A DNA stretch of 64,000 nucleotides, from positions 62,001 through 126,000 of the forward strand of contig CAWEGI010000019.1 of assembly GCA_963808815.1 (NCBI GenBank), read 5' to 3'. Made by a program: the position numbers and the translations under genes. The DNA is from DATBLE01 sp963808815. Lineage in GTDB: Bacteria > Actinomycetota > Thermoleophilia > Gaiellales > Gaiellaceae. How positions within the stretch are numbered: the stretch's first letter is position 1; each line of letters opens with the position of its first letter. Below, one piece after another: positions 25,667 to 35,858 of this stretch. Under the pieces are notes generated by a model that saw nothing but the letters and a program-made list of their open reading frames with translations, was not told where the DNA came from and ran no database searches.

Positions 25667-26479
25667 TCAGACGGCGACCGTGACGCGCAAGAACGTTGCC
25701 GGGATCGAGGTCGAGTCGGCGTCCGGACTGTCGTTCTGAGCGTTGAAGAGCGAGACGAGTTCCTCCTCGAGATCAGCGGTCCGCCCGTTTTCTGCGGCTG
25801 CTGCGTACGCGTTCATCGTGGGTCCGTAGTACTCGCGGAACTCCGCGACGAGCTCGGTAGGGGAGCCCGGGAAGTTGAAGCGATAGGTGTCTCGCATGAA
25901 CGAGATGTTCTCCGGGTCGACGCCCGCGCCCGTGAATCTTTCGCTGACCTCGCTCTCGACTCCCCAGGTCATCGGGCTGACGAAGCCCTCCGGCGGGGGA
26001 GGTGAGTAGGCGGAGCTGATCTTCAGGATCTGCGCCACGAGCGTCGGGTCGTTGGGGATCCAGTTCCCCATGACGATCCGGCCGCCCGGGCGGGTTACGC
26101 GCACCATTTCCTTGGCCACGTCGAGCGGTCTCGGCGCGAACATCGCGCCGAAGATGCTGACGACCAGGTCGAAGGAATCGTCGCCGAGGCCTTCGAGGTT
26201 CGAGGCGTCGCCCTCCTGGAACCGGCAGTTCGCCAGGTCTTCGGCCTGTGCTCTTCGATTCCCCGCTTCCACGAGATTGCTCGCGATGTCGACGCCGAGC
26301 ACGTCGGCTCCGAGCCGCGCTGCCGGCAACGCGGTCGTGCCGTCGCCGCAGCCGAGGTCGAGAACCTTCATCCCTTGACCGACCCCGATGTCCCCGACGA
26401 GCGACTCGCCGCTCTCCCGCATGCTGGCTGCGATCCGGGTGAAGTCGCCCTTCTCCCAGAGCGCTTTGTTCGGATTCAT
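25667..26479 (-). CDS. SAM-dependent class I methyltransferase
   Basis: 270 residues of the Methyltransf_11/25 type. MKVLDLGCGDGTTALPAARLG is motif I (SAM binding), VLGVDIASNLVEAG motif II, FDLVVSIFGAMFAPRPL motif IV and VTRPGGRIVMGNW the post-motif. The ATG at 26479 has a strong ribosome binding site (AAGGAGGAGC) and a TAGAGT -10 box further upstream (26503-26508), giving a short leader. The C-terminal 90 residues would form the substrate cap, but the substrate (small molecule or quinone-type) cannot be told. A single gene in its unit. Confidence 0.88.
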   Translation of the reverse strand: MNPNKALWEKGDFTRIAASMRESGESLVGDIGVGQGMKVLDLGCGDGTTALPAARLGADVLGVDIASNLVEAGNRRAQAEDLANCRFQEGDASNLEGLGDDSFDLVVSIFGAMFAPRPLDVAKEMVRVTRPGGRIVMGNWIPNDPTLVAQILKISSAYSPPPPEGFVSPMTWGVESEVSERFTGAGVDPENISFMRDTYRFNFPGSPTELVAEFREYYGPTMNAYAAAAENGRTADLEEELVSLFNAQNDSPDADSTSIPATFLRVTVAV

Positions 26480-26901
26480 CCTGCTCCTCCTTGGTCGCGC
26501 GGACTCTAGCGCTCAGAGCTCCGGCAAATCGACGTGATCGACACCCGACCCCCGACCTTCTGGCTGTGCGCCGGAAGGCCGGTCTACGCATATTCAGAAG
26601 CGCCGGCAAGCGGCGAGACCGAATACGCGGCGAGCTCCCCGGCGCGGTGCGTTGACATCGGCGGTGCAACCGGGACCTGGTCGCGTCCGAGTGCGGCGGC
26701 TACTGGTACACCGAGATCATCCACGGCTCGGGGTCACCGGCCGCGGAAAAGATCCAGATGTACCGCGAGCACGACTTGCCCTACTGCCGGCAGCTCGCGA
26801 AGGACGCCCTGCAGGGCCGCGCCGCCGTCGAGGGACGGCTGGAGCCTGTTGCCGCCGCCAGCTTGGCGGCGGCCAGGGGGCAATGACGCAGCGCCCGCTG
26901 C
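26480..26901. other. Gene-poor stretch with a possible coding remnant
   Basis: Between the methyltransferase start and the BioY stop. On the plus strand, 26656-26886 is open in one frame and reads SECGGYWYTEIIHGSGSP and MYREHDLPYCRQLAKDALQG before a TGA, a plausible protein-like tail but with no start codon. I do not recognise it; it may be the end of a decayed gene. The -10 box of the methyltransferase lies at 26503-26508. Nothing else stands out. Confidence 0.3.
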
Positions 26902-27498
26902 TCAGCGTTCGGTGCGGTTCCGTGCGCGTCCGACGAGCTTCCAGGCACCGGGCAACGCCGCCGCGGCGAGGTAGAGCTTGAAGGTGTCGCCGGGGATGAA
27001 CGGGTAGAGCCCGTACTCGAGCGTCTTCTCGAGGTTCGTGTTCAGCACGATGGCGAGCCAGGGCAGGCCGACGAGGTAGATGACGACGTTTCCGGTCAGC
27101 ATCAGGCCGATCGAGGAGGACAGGCGGCGGTCCCAGCGCCGCTCCGCGAGGAAGCCGGTGAGTGCGGCGGCGAGGACGAAGCCGACGATGTAGCCGCCGC
27201 TCGCGCTCGTGATCACGCTCCACCCCGAGTCGTGGTGCGCGTAGATCGGCGCGCCGGCGACGCCGAGCCAGAGGTAGAGCATCGCGCTCGCCGTGCCGAG
27301 CACGCAGCCGAGCGACGCGCCGACGAGCAGGACGGCGAACGTCTGGCCCGTGATCGGCACCGGCGTGAACGGCAGCTTGACCGAGATCTGAGCCGCAGCT
27401 GCGACGAGCGCCGTCCCCGCCAGCACGAGCAGCGCGTCGGTGATCAGGTTCGCGTGCGGGAACACCGCCAGCCTCAGGGTTGCGGACTGCGAGTTCAT
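26902..27498 (-). CDS. bioY: Biotin transporter BioY
   Basis: 198 residues with six membrane helices, the S-component of a biotin ECF transporter. Family features: LVAAAAQISVKLPFTPVPITGQTFAVLLVGASLG (a highly conserved BioY region), GVAGAPIY, GGYIVGFVLAAALTGFLAERRW and GLPWLAIVLNTNLEKTLEYGLYPFIPGD near the end. GGGAGGAGGAAG precedes the ATG. A GATAAT box sits upstream at 27555-27560. No energising ATPase or EcfT is next to it, so it either works alone or shares a module encoded elsewhere. No biotin synthesis genes are present. Confidence 0.95.
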   Translation of the reverse strand: MNSQSATLRLAVFPHANLITDALLVLAGTALVAAAAQISVKLPFTPVPITGQTFAVLLVGASLGCVLGTASAMLYLWLGVAGAPIYAHHDSGWSVITSASGGYIVGFVLAAALTGFLAERRWDRRLSSSIGLMLTGNVVIYLVGLPWLAIVLNTNLEKTLEYGLYPFIPGDTFKLYLAAAALPGAWKLVGRARNRTER

Positions 27499-27560
27499 GC
27501 GGGCTTCCTCCTCCCGGATTGGGTGCGGCGCGGTCGCGACGCGAGACGTCGCCGATTATC

Positions 27561-28442
27561 TCATCGTGCTTCGAAGAACCCGAGCAGTTCGGCGAGCGTC
27601 TCCTGCGGTGCCTCCTCGGGCAGGAAGTGGCCACAGCGGAGCGCGCGGCCCCGGACGTCGTCTGCCCACCCCCGCCAGATCTCCAGCACGTCGTCGTACA
27701 GCTCGGGAAGCTTCCCGTCGCCGCCCCAGAGTACGAGCAGCGGGCACGCGATCCTCTTCGAACCGCGGTCGGTCTCGTCGAGTGCCAGGTCGACCGTCGC
27801 TCCTGCCCGGTAGTCCTCGCACATCGCGTGGATCGTCTCCGGACGGCGCGCGCAGCGGAGGTAGTCGTCGAGCGCCTCCGGCGCGAAGAGCTCGCGTGCC
27901 TGGTAACGCTGGCTGAAGTAGAAGGCGTCCGGGTCGGCGCCGATCATCCGCTCGGCGAGGCCGTCGGGCTGGGCGAGGAAGAACCAGTGCCAGTAGGCGA
28001 GGCCGAAGCGCGTGTCAGCGAGGCGGAAGGCGTCTCCGGTCGGGACGATGTCGAGCACCGCCAGGCGGTCGATGCGCTCGGGATGGTCGAGTGCGAGCCG
28101 GTATGCGCAGCGGGCGCCGCGGTCGTGGCCGCAGACCGAGAAGCACGAGAAGCCCAGCTTTCCCATCAGGGCGACCTGATCCCGGGCCATCGCCCGCTTC
28201 GAGTACGGCTCGTGCTCCGGCGTCGTCTCGGGCTTCGAGCTCTCGCCGTAGCCGCGGAGGTCAGGGGCGACGACGGTGAAGCGCTCCGCCAGAGCAGGGG
28301 CGACGGCGTGCCACATCATGTGTGTCTGGGGATGGCCGTGTAGGAGCAGGAGCGGCGGCCCGCTGCCCCCGTGGCGGACCCGGAGCGTCGCCTCGCCGAC
28401 GTCCATGTAGTCGAGCTCGAAGCCGGGGAAGAGCGGAGCCAC
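27561..28442 (-). CDS. Alpha/beta hydrolase, haloacetate dehalogenase-like
   Basis: 293 residues of the alpha/beta hydrolase fold. LLLLHGHPQTHMMWHAVAP forms the oxyanion-hole loop, APDLRGYGESSKP follows, and the nucleophile elbow is GHDRGARCAYR, with Asp (not Ser) as nucleophile, as in fluoroacetate/haloacetate dehalogenases. YWHWFFLAQP, seen here, is also typical of that subgroup, and CGHFLPEEAP holds the catalytic His. It likely cleaves a halogenated or other small carboxylate ester bond. GTG at 28442 is the start. It diverges from the SDR at 28474 with only 31 bases between them. Confidence 0.85.
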   Translation of the reverse strand: MAPLFPGFELDYMDVGEATLRVRHGGSGPPLLLLHGHPQTHMMWHAVAPALAERFTVVAPDLRGYGESSKPETTPEHEPYSKRAMARDQVALMGKLGFSCFSVCGHDRGARCAYRLALDHPERIDRLAVLDIVPTGDAFRLADTRFGLAYWHWFFLAQPDGLAERMIGADPDAFYFSQRYQARELFAPEALDDYLRCARRPETIHAMCEDYRAGATVDLALDETDRGSKRIACPLLVLWGGDGKLPELYDDVLEIWRGWADDVRGRALRCGHFLPEEAPQETLAELLGFFEAR

Positions 28443-28473
28443 GCCTTATTCTCTGTGAGAAGCTGAGGTCGGT

Positions 28474-29199
28474 ATGAGCAGGGCGGTCGTCACCGGGGGC
28501 GCGTCGGGCATCGGAGCGGCAACGGTCCGCCGCCTGCGCCGCGACGGGATGCGCGTCGCCGCTCTGGACACCGATCGCGTCCGGCTCGCCGGCGTCGACG
28601 CGGAGGCCCATGTCGTCGCCGATGTCACGGCGGAGGAGGACGTCCGTCGCGGGGTCGACGAGGCCGCGGCCGCGCTCGGCGGCCTGGACGTCGTCGTGGC
28701 GTGCGCCGGGGTCGCAAGCCGCGGTACCGTCGCAGACACCACGCCGGAGGAGTGGGAGCGCGTGTTCGCCGTCAACGTCCGCGGCGTCTACCTGACGGCG
28801 AAGGCGGCGATTCCGCATCTCCGCGAGGCGGGTGGCGGCGCGCTGGTCGTCGTCGCCTCGCAGCTGGGACTCGTCGCGGCCGCCGACGCGGCCGCCTACT
28901 GCGCTTCGAAGGGTGCCGCGGTCATGTTGACGCGGGCAATGGCCGTCGACCACGGCGCCGATGGGATCCGGGTCAACTGCGTCTGCCCCGGGCCGACGAC
29001 GACTCCGCTGCTCGAGGCGTACTTCGAACTCTCGACAGACCCTGCCCGGGAGCAGGCACGCTATGCGGACGCACAGGTTCACGGTCGGTTGATCGAGCCG
29101 GAGGAGATCGCGGACGCGATCGCGTATCTCGCGTCACCCGGTGCGAGCTCGACGATCGGCGCGGCACTCGTGGTCGACGGCGGTTACTCGATTCGCTAA
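28474..29199 (+). CDS. Short-chain dehydrogenase/reductase
   Basis: 241 residues of the classical SDR family. AVVTGGASGIGAATVRRL is the NAD(P)-binding motif (TGxxxGIG), VVACAGV the NNAG-like stretch, VVVASQLG the catalytic Ser region, and YCASKGAAV the YxxxK motif; IRVNCVCPGPTTTP is the conserved PG after the active site. A -10-like TATTCT lies at 28447-28452, inside the 31-base divergent gap. It is followed 11 bases later by the aldehyde dehydrogenase, with which it is probably cotranscribed to oxidise an alcohol to an aldehyde and then an acid. Confidence 0.92.
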   Translation: MSRAVVTGGASGIGAATVRRLRRDGMRVAALDTDRVRLAGVDAEAHVVADVTAEEDVRRGVDEAAAALGGLDVVVACAGVASRGTVADTTPEEWERVFAVNVRGVYLTAKAAIPHLREAGGGALVVVASQLGLVAAADAAAYCASKGAAVMLTRAMAVDHGADGIRVNCVCPGPTTTPLLEAYFELSTDPAREQARYADAQVHGRLIEPEEIADAIAYLASPGASSTIGAALVVDGGYSIR

Positions 29200-29210
29200 G
29201 GAGAGACGAC

Positions 29211-30680
29211 ATGGCAGTGATCACCGGCAAGGACGAGGAGCTTCTGATCGGCGGCCGCTGGGTCGCGGCCGAGTCGGGCGAGCGTTTCGATGTGACGAAT
29301 CCCGCGACCGGAGAGACGGTCGGCACCGTTCCGGACGGCTCGGAGGAGGACGTCAGGGCTGCAATCGACGCCGCCGCGGAGGCGCTGGAGGGATGGAAGT
29401 CCCTCGCCGCGATCGAGCGCGGGCGCATCCTGCGCCGCGCCGCCGATGTGATCCGCGAGCGCAAGGAGGAGATCGCCGCCGTGATGACGGCCGAGCAGGG
29501 CAAGCCGCTCGCCGAGGCCACGGGCGAGGTCGACTACGCCGCCGGCTTCCTGGAGTGGTTCGGCGGCGAGGCGGAGCGGGTGTACGGCCAGATCGTCCCG
29601 GCCGTCAACCCGGCCAACCGCGTGCTCGTCCTCCGCCAGCCGGTCGGAGTTGTCGCGGCGATCACGCCGTGGAACTTCCCCGCGGCGATGATGACGCGAA
29701 AGCTCGGACCGGCGATGGCTGCGGGCTGCACGAGCGTCGTGAAGCCGGCGAGCGCGACTCCGCTGACGGCTGCGCTCATCCTGCGTGCGATCGAGGACGC
29801 GGGAACGCCGCCCGGCGTCGTCAACCTGGTCACCTCGCGCTCGTCCGGGATGGTCGCGGAGACGATCTTCTCCGACCGCCGCGTCCGCAAGATCTCGTTC
29901 ACCGGCTCGACCGAGGTCGGGAAAGAGCTGATCCGGCTCTCGGCTGGGCAGGTGAAGCGGCTCTCGCTCGAGCTGGGTGGGCACGCCCCCTACCTGATCT
30001 TCGACGACGCCGACCTCGACGCCGCCGTCGAGGGCCTGATCGCGTCGAAGTTCCGCAACGCCGGCCAGACCTGCGTCTGCGCGAACCGGACGTACGTGCA
30101 GAGCGGCGTCTACGACGAGTTCGTCGAGCGGGTCGCCGAGAAGGTGACGCGGATGGTCGTCGGCCCGGGCGATCAGCCCGGCGTCACGATCGGGCCGCTG
30201 ATCGATGAACGCGGGGTCGAGAAGGCCGACCAGCACGTGCGGGACGCGGTCGAGCGCGGCGCGAGCCTCGTGACCGGCGGGGAGCGGCTGGTCGAGGGCG
30301 AATACGCGCGCGGCAGCTTCTACGCGCCGACCGTCCTCGAGGGCGTCACGCCGGAGATGCTGATCTCCTCCGAGGAGACGTTCGGCCCCGTCGCGGGGAT
30401 CTCGCGCTTCGAGACCGAGGAGGAGGCGATTCGGCTCGCCAACGACTCGGTATACGGCCTCTGCGCCTACTTCCACACCCGCGACTACGCCAGGCTCATG
30501 CGCGTGGCCGAGAAGCTCGACTACGGGATCGTCGGAGCCAACGCCGGGATCATCAGCGCTCCGAATGCCCCGTTCGGCGGCGTCAAGGAGTCGGGTTACG
30601 GGCGCGAGGGCGGCTCGGTCGGGATCGACGAGTACCTCGACGTCAAGTACGTGCTCGTGGCCGACGTCGAAGGAGCCTAG
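29211..30680 (+). CDS. NAD(P)-dependent aldehyde dehydrogenase (succinate-semialdehyde-like)
   Basis: 489 residues of the ALDH superfamily. ITPWNFPAAMMTRKLGPAMAAGC is the substrate/cofactor region, ISFTGSTEVGKEL the coenzyme loop, LELGGHAPYLIFDDAD carries the catalytic Glu, and FRNAGQTCVCANR the nucleophilic Cys. The C-terminal GVKESGYGREGG is typical of the succinate-semialdehyde dehydrogenase group (GabD-like). AAGGAGAG precedes the ATG. In the operon it follows an SDR by 11 bases, and the class III aminotransferase at 61-62 kb could feed a semialdehyde to such an enzyme. The actual aldehyde is not known. Confidence 0.95.
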   Translation: MAVITGKDEELLIGGRWVAAESGERFDVTNPATGETVGTVPDGSEEDVRAAIDAAAEALEGWKSLAAIERGRILRRAADVIRERKEEIAAVMTAEQGKPLAEATGEVDYAAGFLEWFGGEAERVYGQIVPAVNPANRVLVLRQPVGVVAAITPWNFPAAMMTRKLGPAMAAGCTSVVKPASATPLTAALILRAIEDAGTPPGVVNLVTSRSSGMVAETIFSDRRVRKISFTGSTEVGKELIRLSAGQVKRLSLELGGHAPYLIFDDADLDAAVEGLIASKFRNAGQTCVCANRTYVQSGVYDEFVERVAEKVTRMVVGPGDQPGVTIGPLIDERGVEKADQHVRDAVERGASLVTGGERLVEGEYARGSFYAPTVLEGVTPEMLISSEETFGPVAGISRFETEEEAIRLANDSVYGLCAYFHTRDYARLMRVAEKLDYGIVGANAGIISAPNAPFGGVKESGYGREGGSVGIDEYLDVKYVLVADVEGA

Positions 30681-31450
30681 GTCAGCGACAGCGAGACGCC
30701 GCCGTCGACGAGCAGCACCTGGCCGGTGAGGAAGGACGCCTCCTCGCTGGCCAGGAACAGGAACGTGTGCGCGATGTCCTCGGGCTGACCGTTGCGGCGC
30801 ACCGGGACGCGGGCGGCGAACTCGCGGACGCCCTCCGGCCCGAGCGAGTTGACCGGGTCGAGGCTCTGCGGCGTCTCGATCACGCCCGGCGCGATTGCGT
30901 TCGCGGTGATCCCGTGCGGGCCGAGCTCGACCGCGAGCGTGCGGACGAGCCCGACGAGCCCCGCTTTCGCCGTCGTGTAGTGCGCATGGCCGGCCCAGCC
31001 CTGGTAGGCGCCCGCGATCGAGCTCGTCGCGAGCAGCCGGCCCCAGCCGGCCTCGATCATGTGCGGCATCGCCGCCCGGAAGCAGCGGAAGACGCCGTAG
31101 AGGTCGACCTGTAGGAGCGCGTTCCACCGCTCGTCGTCGAGCTCCGGCGACGGGACGTCGCGGGCGATCGCCGCGTTCGCGACGACGACGTCGAGCCGGC
31201 CCAGCTCCTCGACCGCCCGCCCGACCATCGCGTCGACCGAGCTCGTGTCCGAGACGTCGACCTCGCAGACGACGCAACGTCGTCCGGTACCCTCGACCGC
31301 CGTCCGCGTTGGCTCGACGTCGTGCGGGTCTGCCGGGTACCAGCCGGCGACGACGTCCGCGCCGGCCTCGGCGAAGACACGCGCGGTGGCGGCACCGATT
31401 CCGGAGGCGGCGCCGGTGACGAGCGCGACTCTGCCGTCGAGCCTGAACAC
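30677..31450 (-). CDS. Short-chain dehydrogenase/reductase
   Basis: 257 residues from a GTG at 31450 (VFRLDGRVALVTGAASGIGAATARVF); a longer ORF start upstream would add a basic, non-conserved tail. NADP/NAD motif TGAASGIG, VVANAAIARD (NNAG-like), ATSSIAGAYQGW (Ser) and HYTTAKAGLVG (YxxxK) are in place, and the C-terminus LTGQVLLVDGGVSLSLT is standard. It ends in a 4-base tail-to-tail overlap with the aldehyde dehydrogenase and starts just downstream of the EamA gene (1 base gap). Substrate unknown. Confidence 0.92.
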   Translation of the reverse strand: MFRLDGRVALVTGAASGIGAATARVFAEAGADVVAGWYPADPHDVEPTRTAVEGTGRRCVVCEVDVSDTSSVDAMVGRAVEELGRLDVVVANAAIARDVPSPELDDERWNALLQVDLYGVFRCFRAAMPHMIEAGWGRLLATSSIAGAYQGWAGHAHYTTAKAGLVGLVRTLAVELGPHGITANAIAPGVIETPQSLDPVNSLGPEGVREFAARVPVRRNGQPEDIAHTFLFLASEEASFLTGQVLLVDGGVSLSLT

Positions 31451-31451
31451 G

Positions 31452-31860
31452 TCAGCGCGCGAGCAGCACGACGCCGGCGACGACGAGCGCCGTGCCGACA
31501 CCGCGGATCAGCGTGATCTTCTCGGCGAGGAAGAGCGCGGAGCCGATCACGGTGACGACCGGATACGCCGACGTGACCGGCGTCACCTGGCTCGCGGGTC
31601 CCTTCGTCAGCGCGTAGAAGAAGAGGATCAGTGCGGAGGAGGCCGCGAACGCGGTCGCCGCGGCCCAGCGCGCCGCCGACGCCCGAGCGGGAACGTCGTG
31701 CCCTTGAAGATCACGAAGATGGCCGAGAAAAGACGTAGGCGATCGGGACCCAGAGCACGAGCTGCTCCCAGGTGATCGTCCGTAGAGCCAGCTTCGCCGT
31801 GACGCCGCCTGCGCCGAGGATCACGGCGTACGCGATCGCCGGAAGGATCCAACCTGCCAT
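31452..31860 (-). pseudogene. EamA/DMT-family small membrane transporter, frameshifted
   Basis: About 136 residues if two frame changes (near 31730 and 31680) are joined. It begins MAGWILPAIAYAVILGAGGVTAKLALRTITWEQLVLWVPIAYVF and ends ALTKGPASQVTPVTSAYPV..LFLAEKITLIRGVGTALVVAGVVLL, i.e. one EamA repeat with four or five helices. Half-size EamA proteins usually work as dimers in export of small metabolites. The ATG at 31860 follows the aminotransferase stop by 11 bases in the same transcript, and the stop lies just before the SDR start. Confidence 0.7.
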
Positions 31861-31871
31861 GAGCCGCTCCT

Positions 31872-33244
<1,373 letters not shown>

Positions 33245-33245
<1 letters not shown>

Positions 33246-33451
33246 CAGAGCGTCCGCTCCTTTCGCGGCACGACGTAGTCGCGGTACAGCTTCTCGCAAT
33301 CGGGCCCGCAGAACCGTCGCTCCTCTCCTTCGACGTCGACGACCCACAGCCGCTTCGCGACCACCTGGCCGCAACAATCGCACGGGGTGACGACCGTCTC
33401 CCAGATCTGCGGGGCGAGCGGCCGCCAGGTGCCGGTCGCGCTACGACCCAT
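33245..33451 (-). CDS. Small zinc-ribbon-like protein
   Basis: 68 residues with CDCC (residues 24-27) and CGPDC (48-52), four or more cysteines likely binding zinc, around a VAKRLWVVDVEGEERRFC segment that looks like a small beta-ribbon. The stop overlaps the aminotransferase start by one base and it overlaps the decarboxylase-like gene by 11 bases, so it is translated in the same mRNA. I do not recognise the family; a role as a small accessory or regulatory factor of the operon is only a guess. Confidence 0.55.
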
Positions 33452-34142
33452 GCTCCGAGCCGAGCGGCCCCTCGCCGCCCGGGTAGCAGAAGGAGATCGA
33501 GGGCGAATAGAACCCGAAGGTCACCTGCAGCGGGTCTGCCGGCCGCAACGCCTGCAACGACTCCGGGCCGGCCCCCAGAAACTCGACCGACTCGACCTCG
33601 AATGTCTCGGCCGCGTCCATCACGAACGGGTAGCGGCCGCTGACGAGTTGGCCGTCGACGCGCGTCAGGTACCGCAGCTGGCCGGTGGCGCGGCCGGGCT
33701 TCCCGAGCTCGACCCGCGCGGTCGTCCGGATCGCCGGCGCATCGTCGACCACGGTCGTCGCCACGAGGCGGCTGCCGTCCGGCTCGAGCTGCGTCGCACC
33801 GCTGCTCGCCGGCACGCCGTGCACCTTCGCGTACCGGATCATGTTCTGAGAAGAGTCGAAGTAGTGCGTCCACCACCGGCCCGGCGTCCCGTCCTCGGTG
33901 TCGAGCCCGCTCAGGTCGACGCCGAGGTAGGTCAGCGAGTACGCCCCCCACGCGTTCTCGGACGCAGCGTTCGAGGTCTGCGCGCCGTCGTCGACGACGT
34001 ACTGGTTCATGAACACGGGCGAGCCCTGCGCCGCCTGCAGTTCGGCCGGGACGAGCGCCGCCGCCGCTTCCGGGTCGGCCGGGAGCCAGACGAGGTAGAG
34101 CATCCGCGCGCCCACGATCAGCTGCGGAGCGTGCAGGGCCAC
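33441..34142 (-). CDS. Acetoacetate decarboxylase-like protein
   Basis: 233 residues resembling the acetoacetate decarboxylase (ADC) fold: RMLYLVWLPADPEAAAALVPAEL is like the ADC N-terminal strand and helix, FVMNQYVVDD-type strand with MNQYVV and YAKVHGVPASSGA contains the lysine that would form the Schiff base in true ADC (YAKVHG). A C-terminal FGFYSPSISFCYPGGEGPLG closes the barrel. ADC-like proteins act on beta-keto acids or related compounds. Next to hyuB on the same strand (10-base gap), with a BKACE enzyme a few kilobases away, this fits beta-keto acid metabolism. Assignment moderate. Confidence 0.6.
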   Translation of the reverse strand: MALHAPQLIVGARMLYLVWLPADPEAAAALVPAELQAAQGSPVFMNQYVVDDGAQTSNAASENAWGAYSLTYLGVDLSGLDTEDGTPGRWWTHYFDSSQNMIRYAKVHGVPASSGATQLEPDGSRLVATTVVDDAPAIRTTARVELGKPGRATGQLRYLTRVDGQLVSGRYPFVMDAAETFEVESVEFLGAGPESLQALRPADPLQVTFGFYSPSISFCYPGGEGPLGSEHGS

Positions 34143-34151
34143 GACGGGACC

Positions 34152-35858
34152 CTACGGTCTCGAGCCGTAGATGTCACGGGCAGCGCTCGCCGAGACGAAG
34201 CCCTGCTGGACGTCCTCGGCGACGCGCTCCCGGTCGCGCTCCCGTGCCTCGCCGTAGCCGCCGCCGCCCGGCGAGGCGATCAGCACCTCGTCGCCCTCCG
34301 TCAGCACGATGTTCGTGAACTTCGACGGCGAGACGGTGCCGAAGACCTCGGAGAACGTCCGGAATGCGCTGTCTCCGGCACGCTTGACGAGGATCGCCGC
34401 CGCGCCGCCCTTCGATCCGCCGTCAAGGCCGTAGGCGCCGAAGCCGGGCTTCGTGCGGTCGAACAGCGCGTTCACCGTCACCTCGGCGCCCGGTTCGACA
34501 CGCAGGATCCGCCGCGTACCGAGGCCGCCCCGCATGCGCCCGGCGCCGCCGGAGTCGGGGATGAGGGAGTACTCCAGCACCCGCAGCGGGTAGCGGGTCT
34601 CGAAGATCTCGACCGGCGTGTTGCGGCAGTTGCCGTTCTTGACGACGATGGCGTCGTTGCCGTCGTCGTAGGACTTCGCTCCCCAGCCGCCGCCCTCGAG
34701 GTGGTAATTGGCGTAGTAGTCGCCGGTCCTCGGATGGAGGCCGCCGAAGAGGAAGTTGCAGGCGGTGCCGCCCTCCGCCGCCGCGACGCGGTCGGGCAGC
34801 GCGGGCGCGAGCGCGGCGATGACCATGTCGGCGAGCTTGGGGTGGGTCTCGGTGTTGCCGCCGACCGAGGGCCCGGGGTAGACGACGTTCACGGCCGATC
34901 CGGGCGGTGCGATGATCCGGATCGGCCGGTACGCGCCCGAGTTCTTCGGGATCCCCATGTCGGTCAGATGAAAGATCGCGTTGTACGTCGCGCCGGCGGT
35001 GACACCGTAGGTCGCGTTGATCGGCCCGCGTACCTGTGGGTCGGTGCCGGTCCAGTCGACCACCAGTTCGTCCCCGCGGACGGTCAGGGTGACGTGGAAG
35101 GTGACCGGCTGATCGACGACGCCGTCGTCTTCCATCCGCTCGGTGAACTCGTAGGTGCCGTCGGGGATCGCGGCGATCTCGGCGCGCATCCAGCGCTCGG
35201 AGTAGTCCATCAGCTCGTCGGCGGCCTGCTCCACGAACTCCCGCCCGTACCGGTCGAGCAACTCCAGCACGCGCCGCTCCGCGACCCGCAGCGATCCGAT
35301 CTGTGCGTTCAGGTCGCCCCACGTGTTGCGCGGCGTGCGGTGGTTCGCCATGATCAGCCGCCAGAGCTCGAGGTCGTTCTCGTCGCGCTTGACGATCTTC
35401 ACCGGCGGGATCCGCAGGCCCTCCTGGAAGACCTCCGTGGCATCGGCGGCGAACGAGCCGACCGCCTTGCCGCCGATCTCCGCGAGGTGCCCGACGTTCG
35501 CCACGAAGCCGAAGAGCTCCCCCTCGTGGAAGACAGCCCGGATCACGCTGTGCTCGGGAATGTGAGCGCCGCCGCGGTACGGGTCGTTGTGGAGGACGAC
35601 GTCGCCGGGCTCGAAGGCGTCGACCCCGAGCTCCTCCAGTGTCCACCGGACGATGAAGAGGCTGGCGCCGATCTGGGCCGGGCAGAACTCGGCCTGCCCG
35701 ATCATGTTGCCGCGCCGGTCGAACAGCACGCACGAAAAATCGAGCCCCTCGTTGAAGATCGGCGAGAACGCGGTGCGCGTCATCGTCACGCCCATCTCGC
35801 GACAGACGTTCACGAACGCATTCCCGAGCACCGTCAGCGTCACCGGGTCGATGGCCAT
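34152..35858 (-). CDS. hyuB: Hydantoinase B/oxoprolinase subunit
   Basis: 568 residues of the HyuB family (N-methylhydantoinase B / 5-oxoprolinase C-terminal half). Conserved segments: SPIFNEGLDFSCVLFDRRGNMIGQAEF (N-terminus), FEPGDVVLHNDPYRGGAHIPEHSVI, FVANVGHLAEIGGKAVGSF, VYPGPSVGGNTETHPKLAD, YYANYHLEGGGWGAKSYDDG and the C-terminal EGDEVLIASPGGGGYG. Its ATG overlaps the stop of hyuA (TGATG). With HyuA it would open a hydantoin, oxoproline or lactam ring using ATP; the substrate is not known. Second gene of the operon after hyuA and an SDR. Confidence 0.95.
   Translation of the reverse strand: MAIDPVTLTVLGNAFVNVCREMGVTMTRTAFSPIFNEGLDFSCVLFDRRGNMIGQAEFCPAQIGASLFIVRWTLEELGVDAFEPGDVVLHNDPYRGGAHIPEHSVIRAVFHEGELFGFVANVGHLAEIGGKAVGSFAADATEVFQEGLRIPPVKIVKRDENDLELWRLIMANHRTPRNTWGDLNAQIGSLRVAERRVLELLDRYGREFVEQAADELMDYSERWMRAEIAAIPDGTYEFTERMEDDGVVDQPVTFHVTLTVRGDELVVDWTGTDPQVRGPINATYGVTAGATYNAIFHLTDMGIPKNSGAYRPIRIIAPPGSAVNVVYPGPSVGGNTETHPKLADMVIAALAPALPDRVAAAEGGTACNFLFGGLHPRTGDYYANYHLEGGGWGAKSYDDGNDAIVVKNGNCRNTPVEIFETRYPLRVLEYSLIPDSGGAGRMRGGLGTRRILRVEPGAEVTVNALFDRTKPGFGAYGLDGGSKGGAAAILVKRAGDSAFRTFSEVFGTVSPSKFTNIVLTEGDEVLIASPGGGGYGEARERDRERVAEDVQQGFVSASAARDIYGSRP

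Noticed and set aside
29196..31277. A 693-residue minus-strand open frame across the aldehyde dehydrogenase
   Set aside because: It is antisense to the aldehyde dehydrogenase (plus strand, strong motifs) and frame-shifted over the SDR; no domain found.
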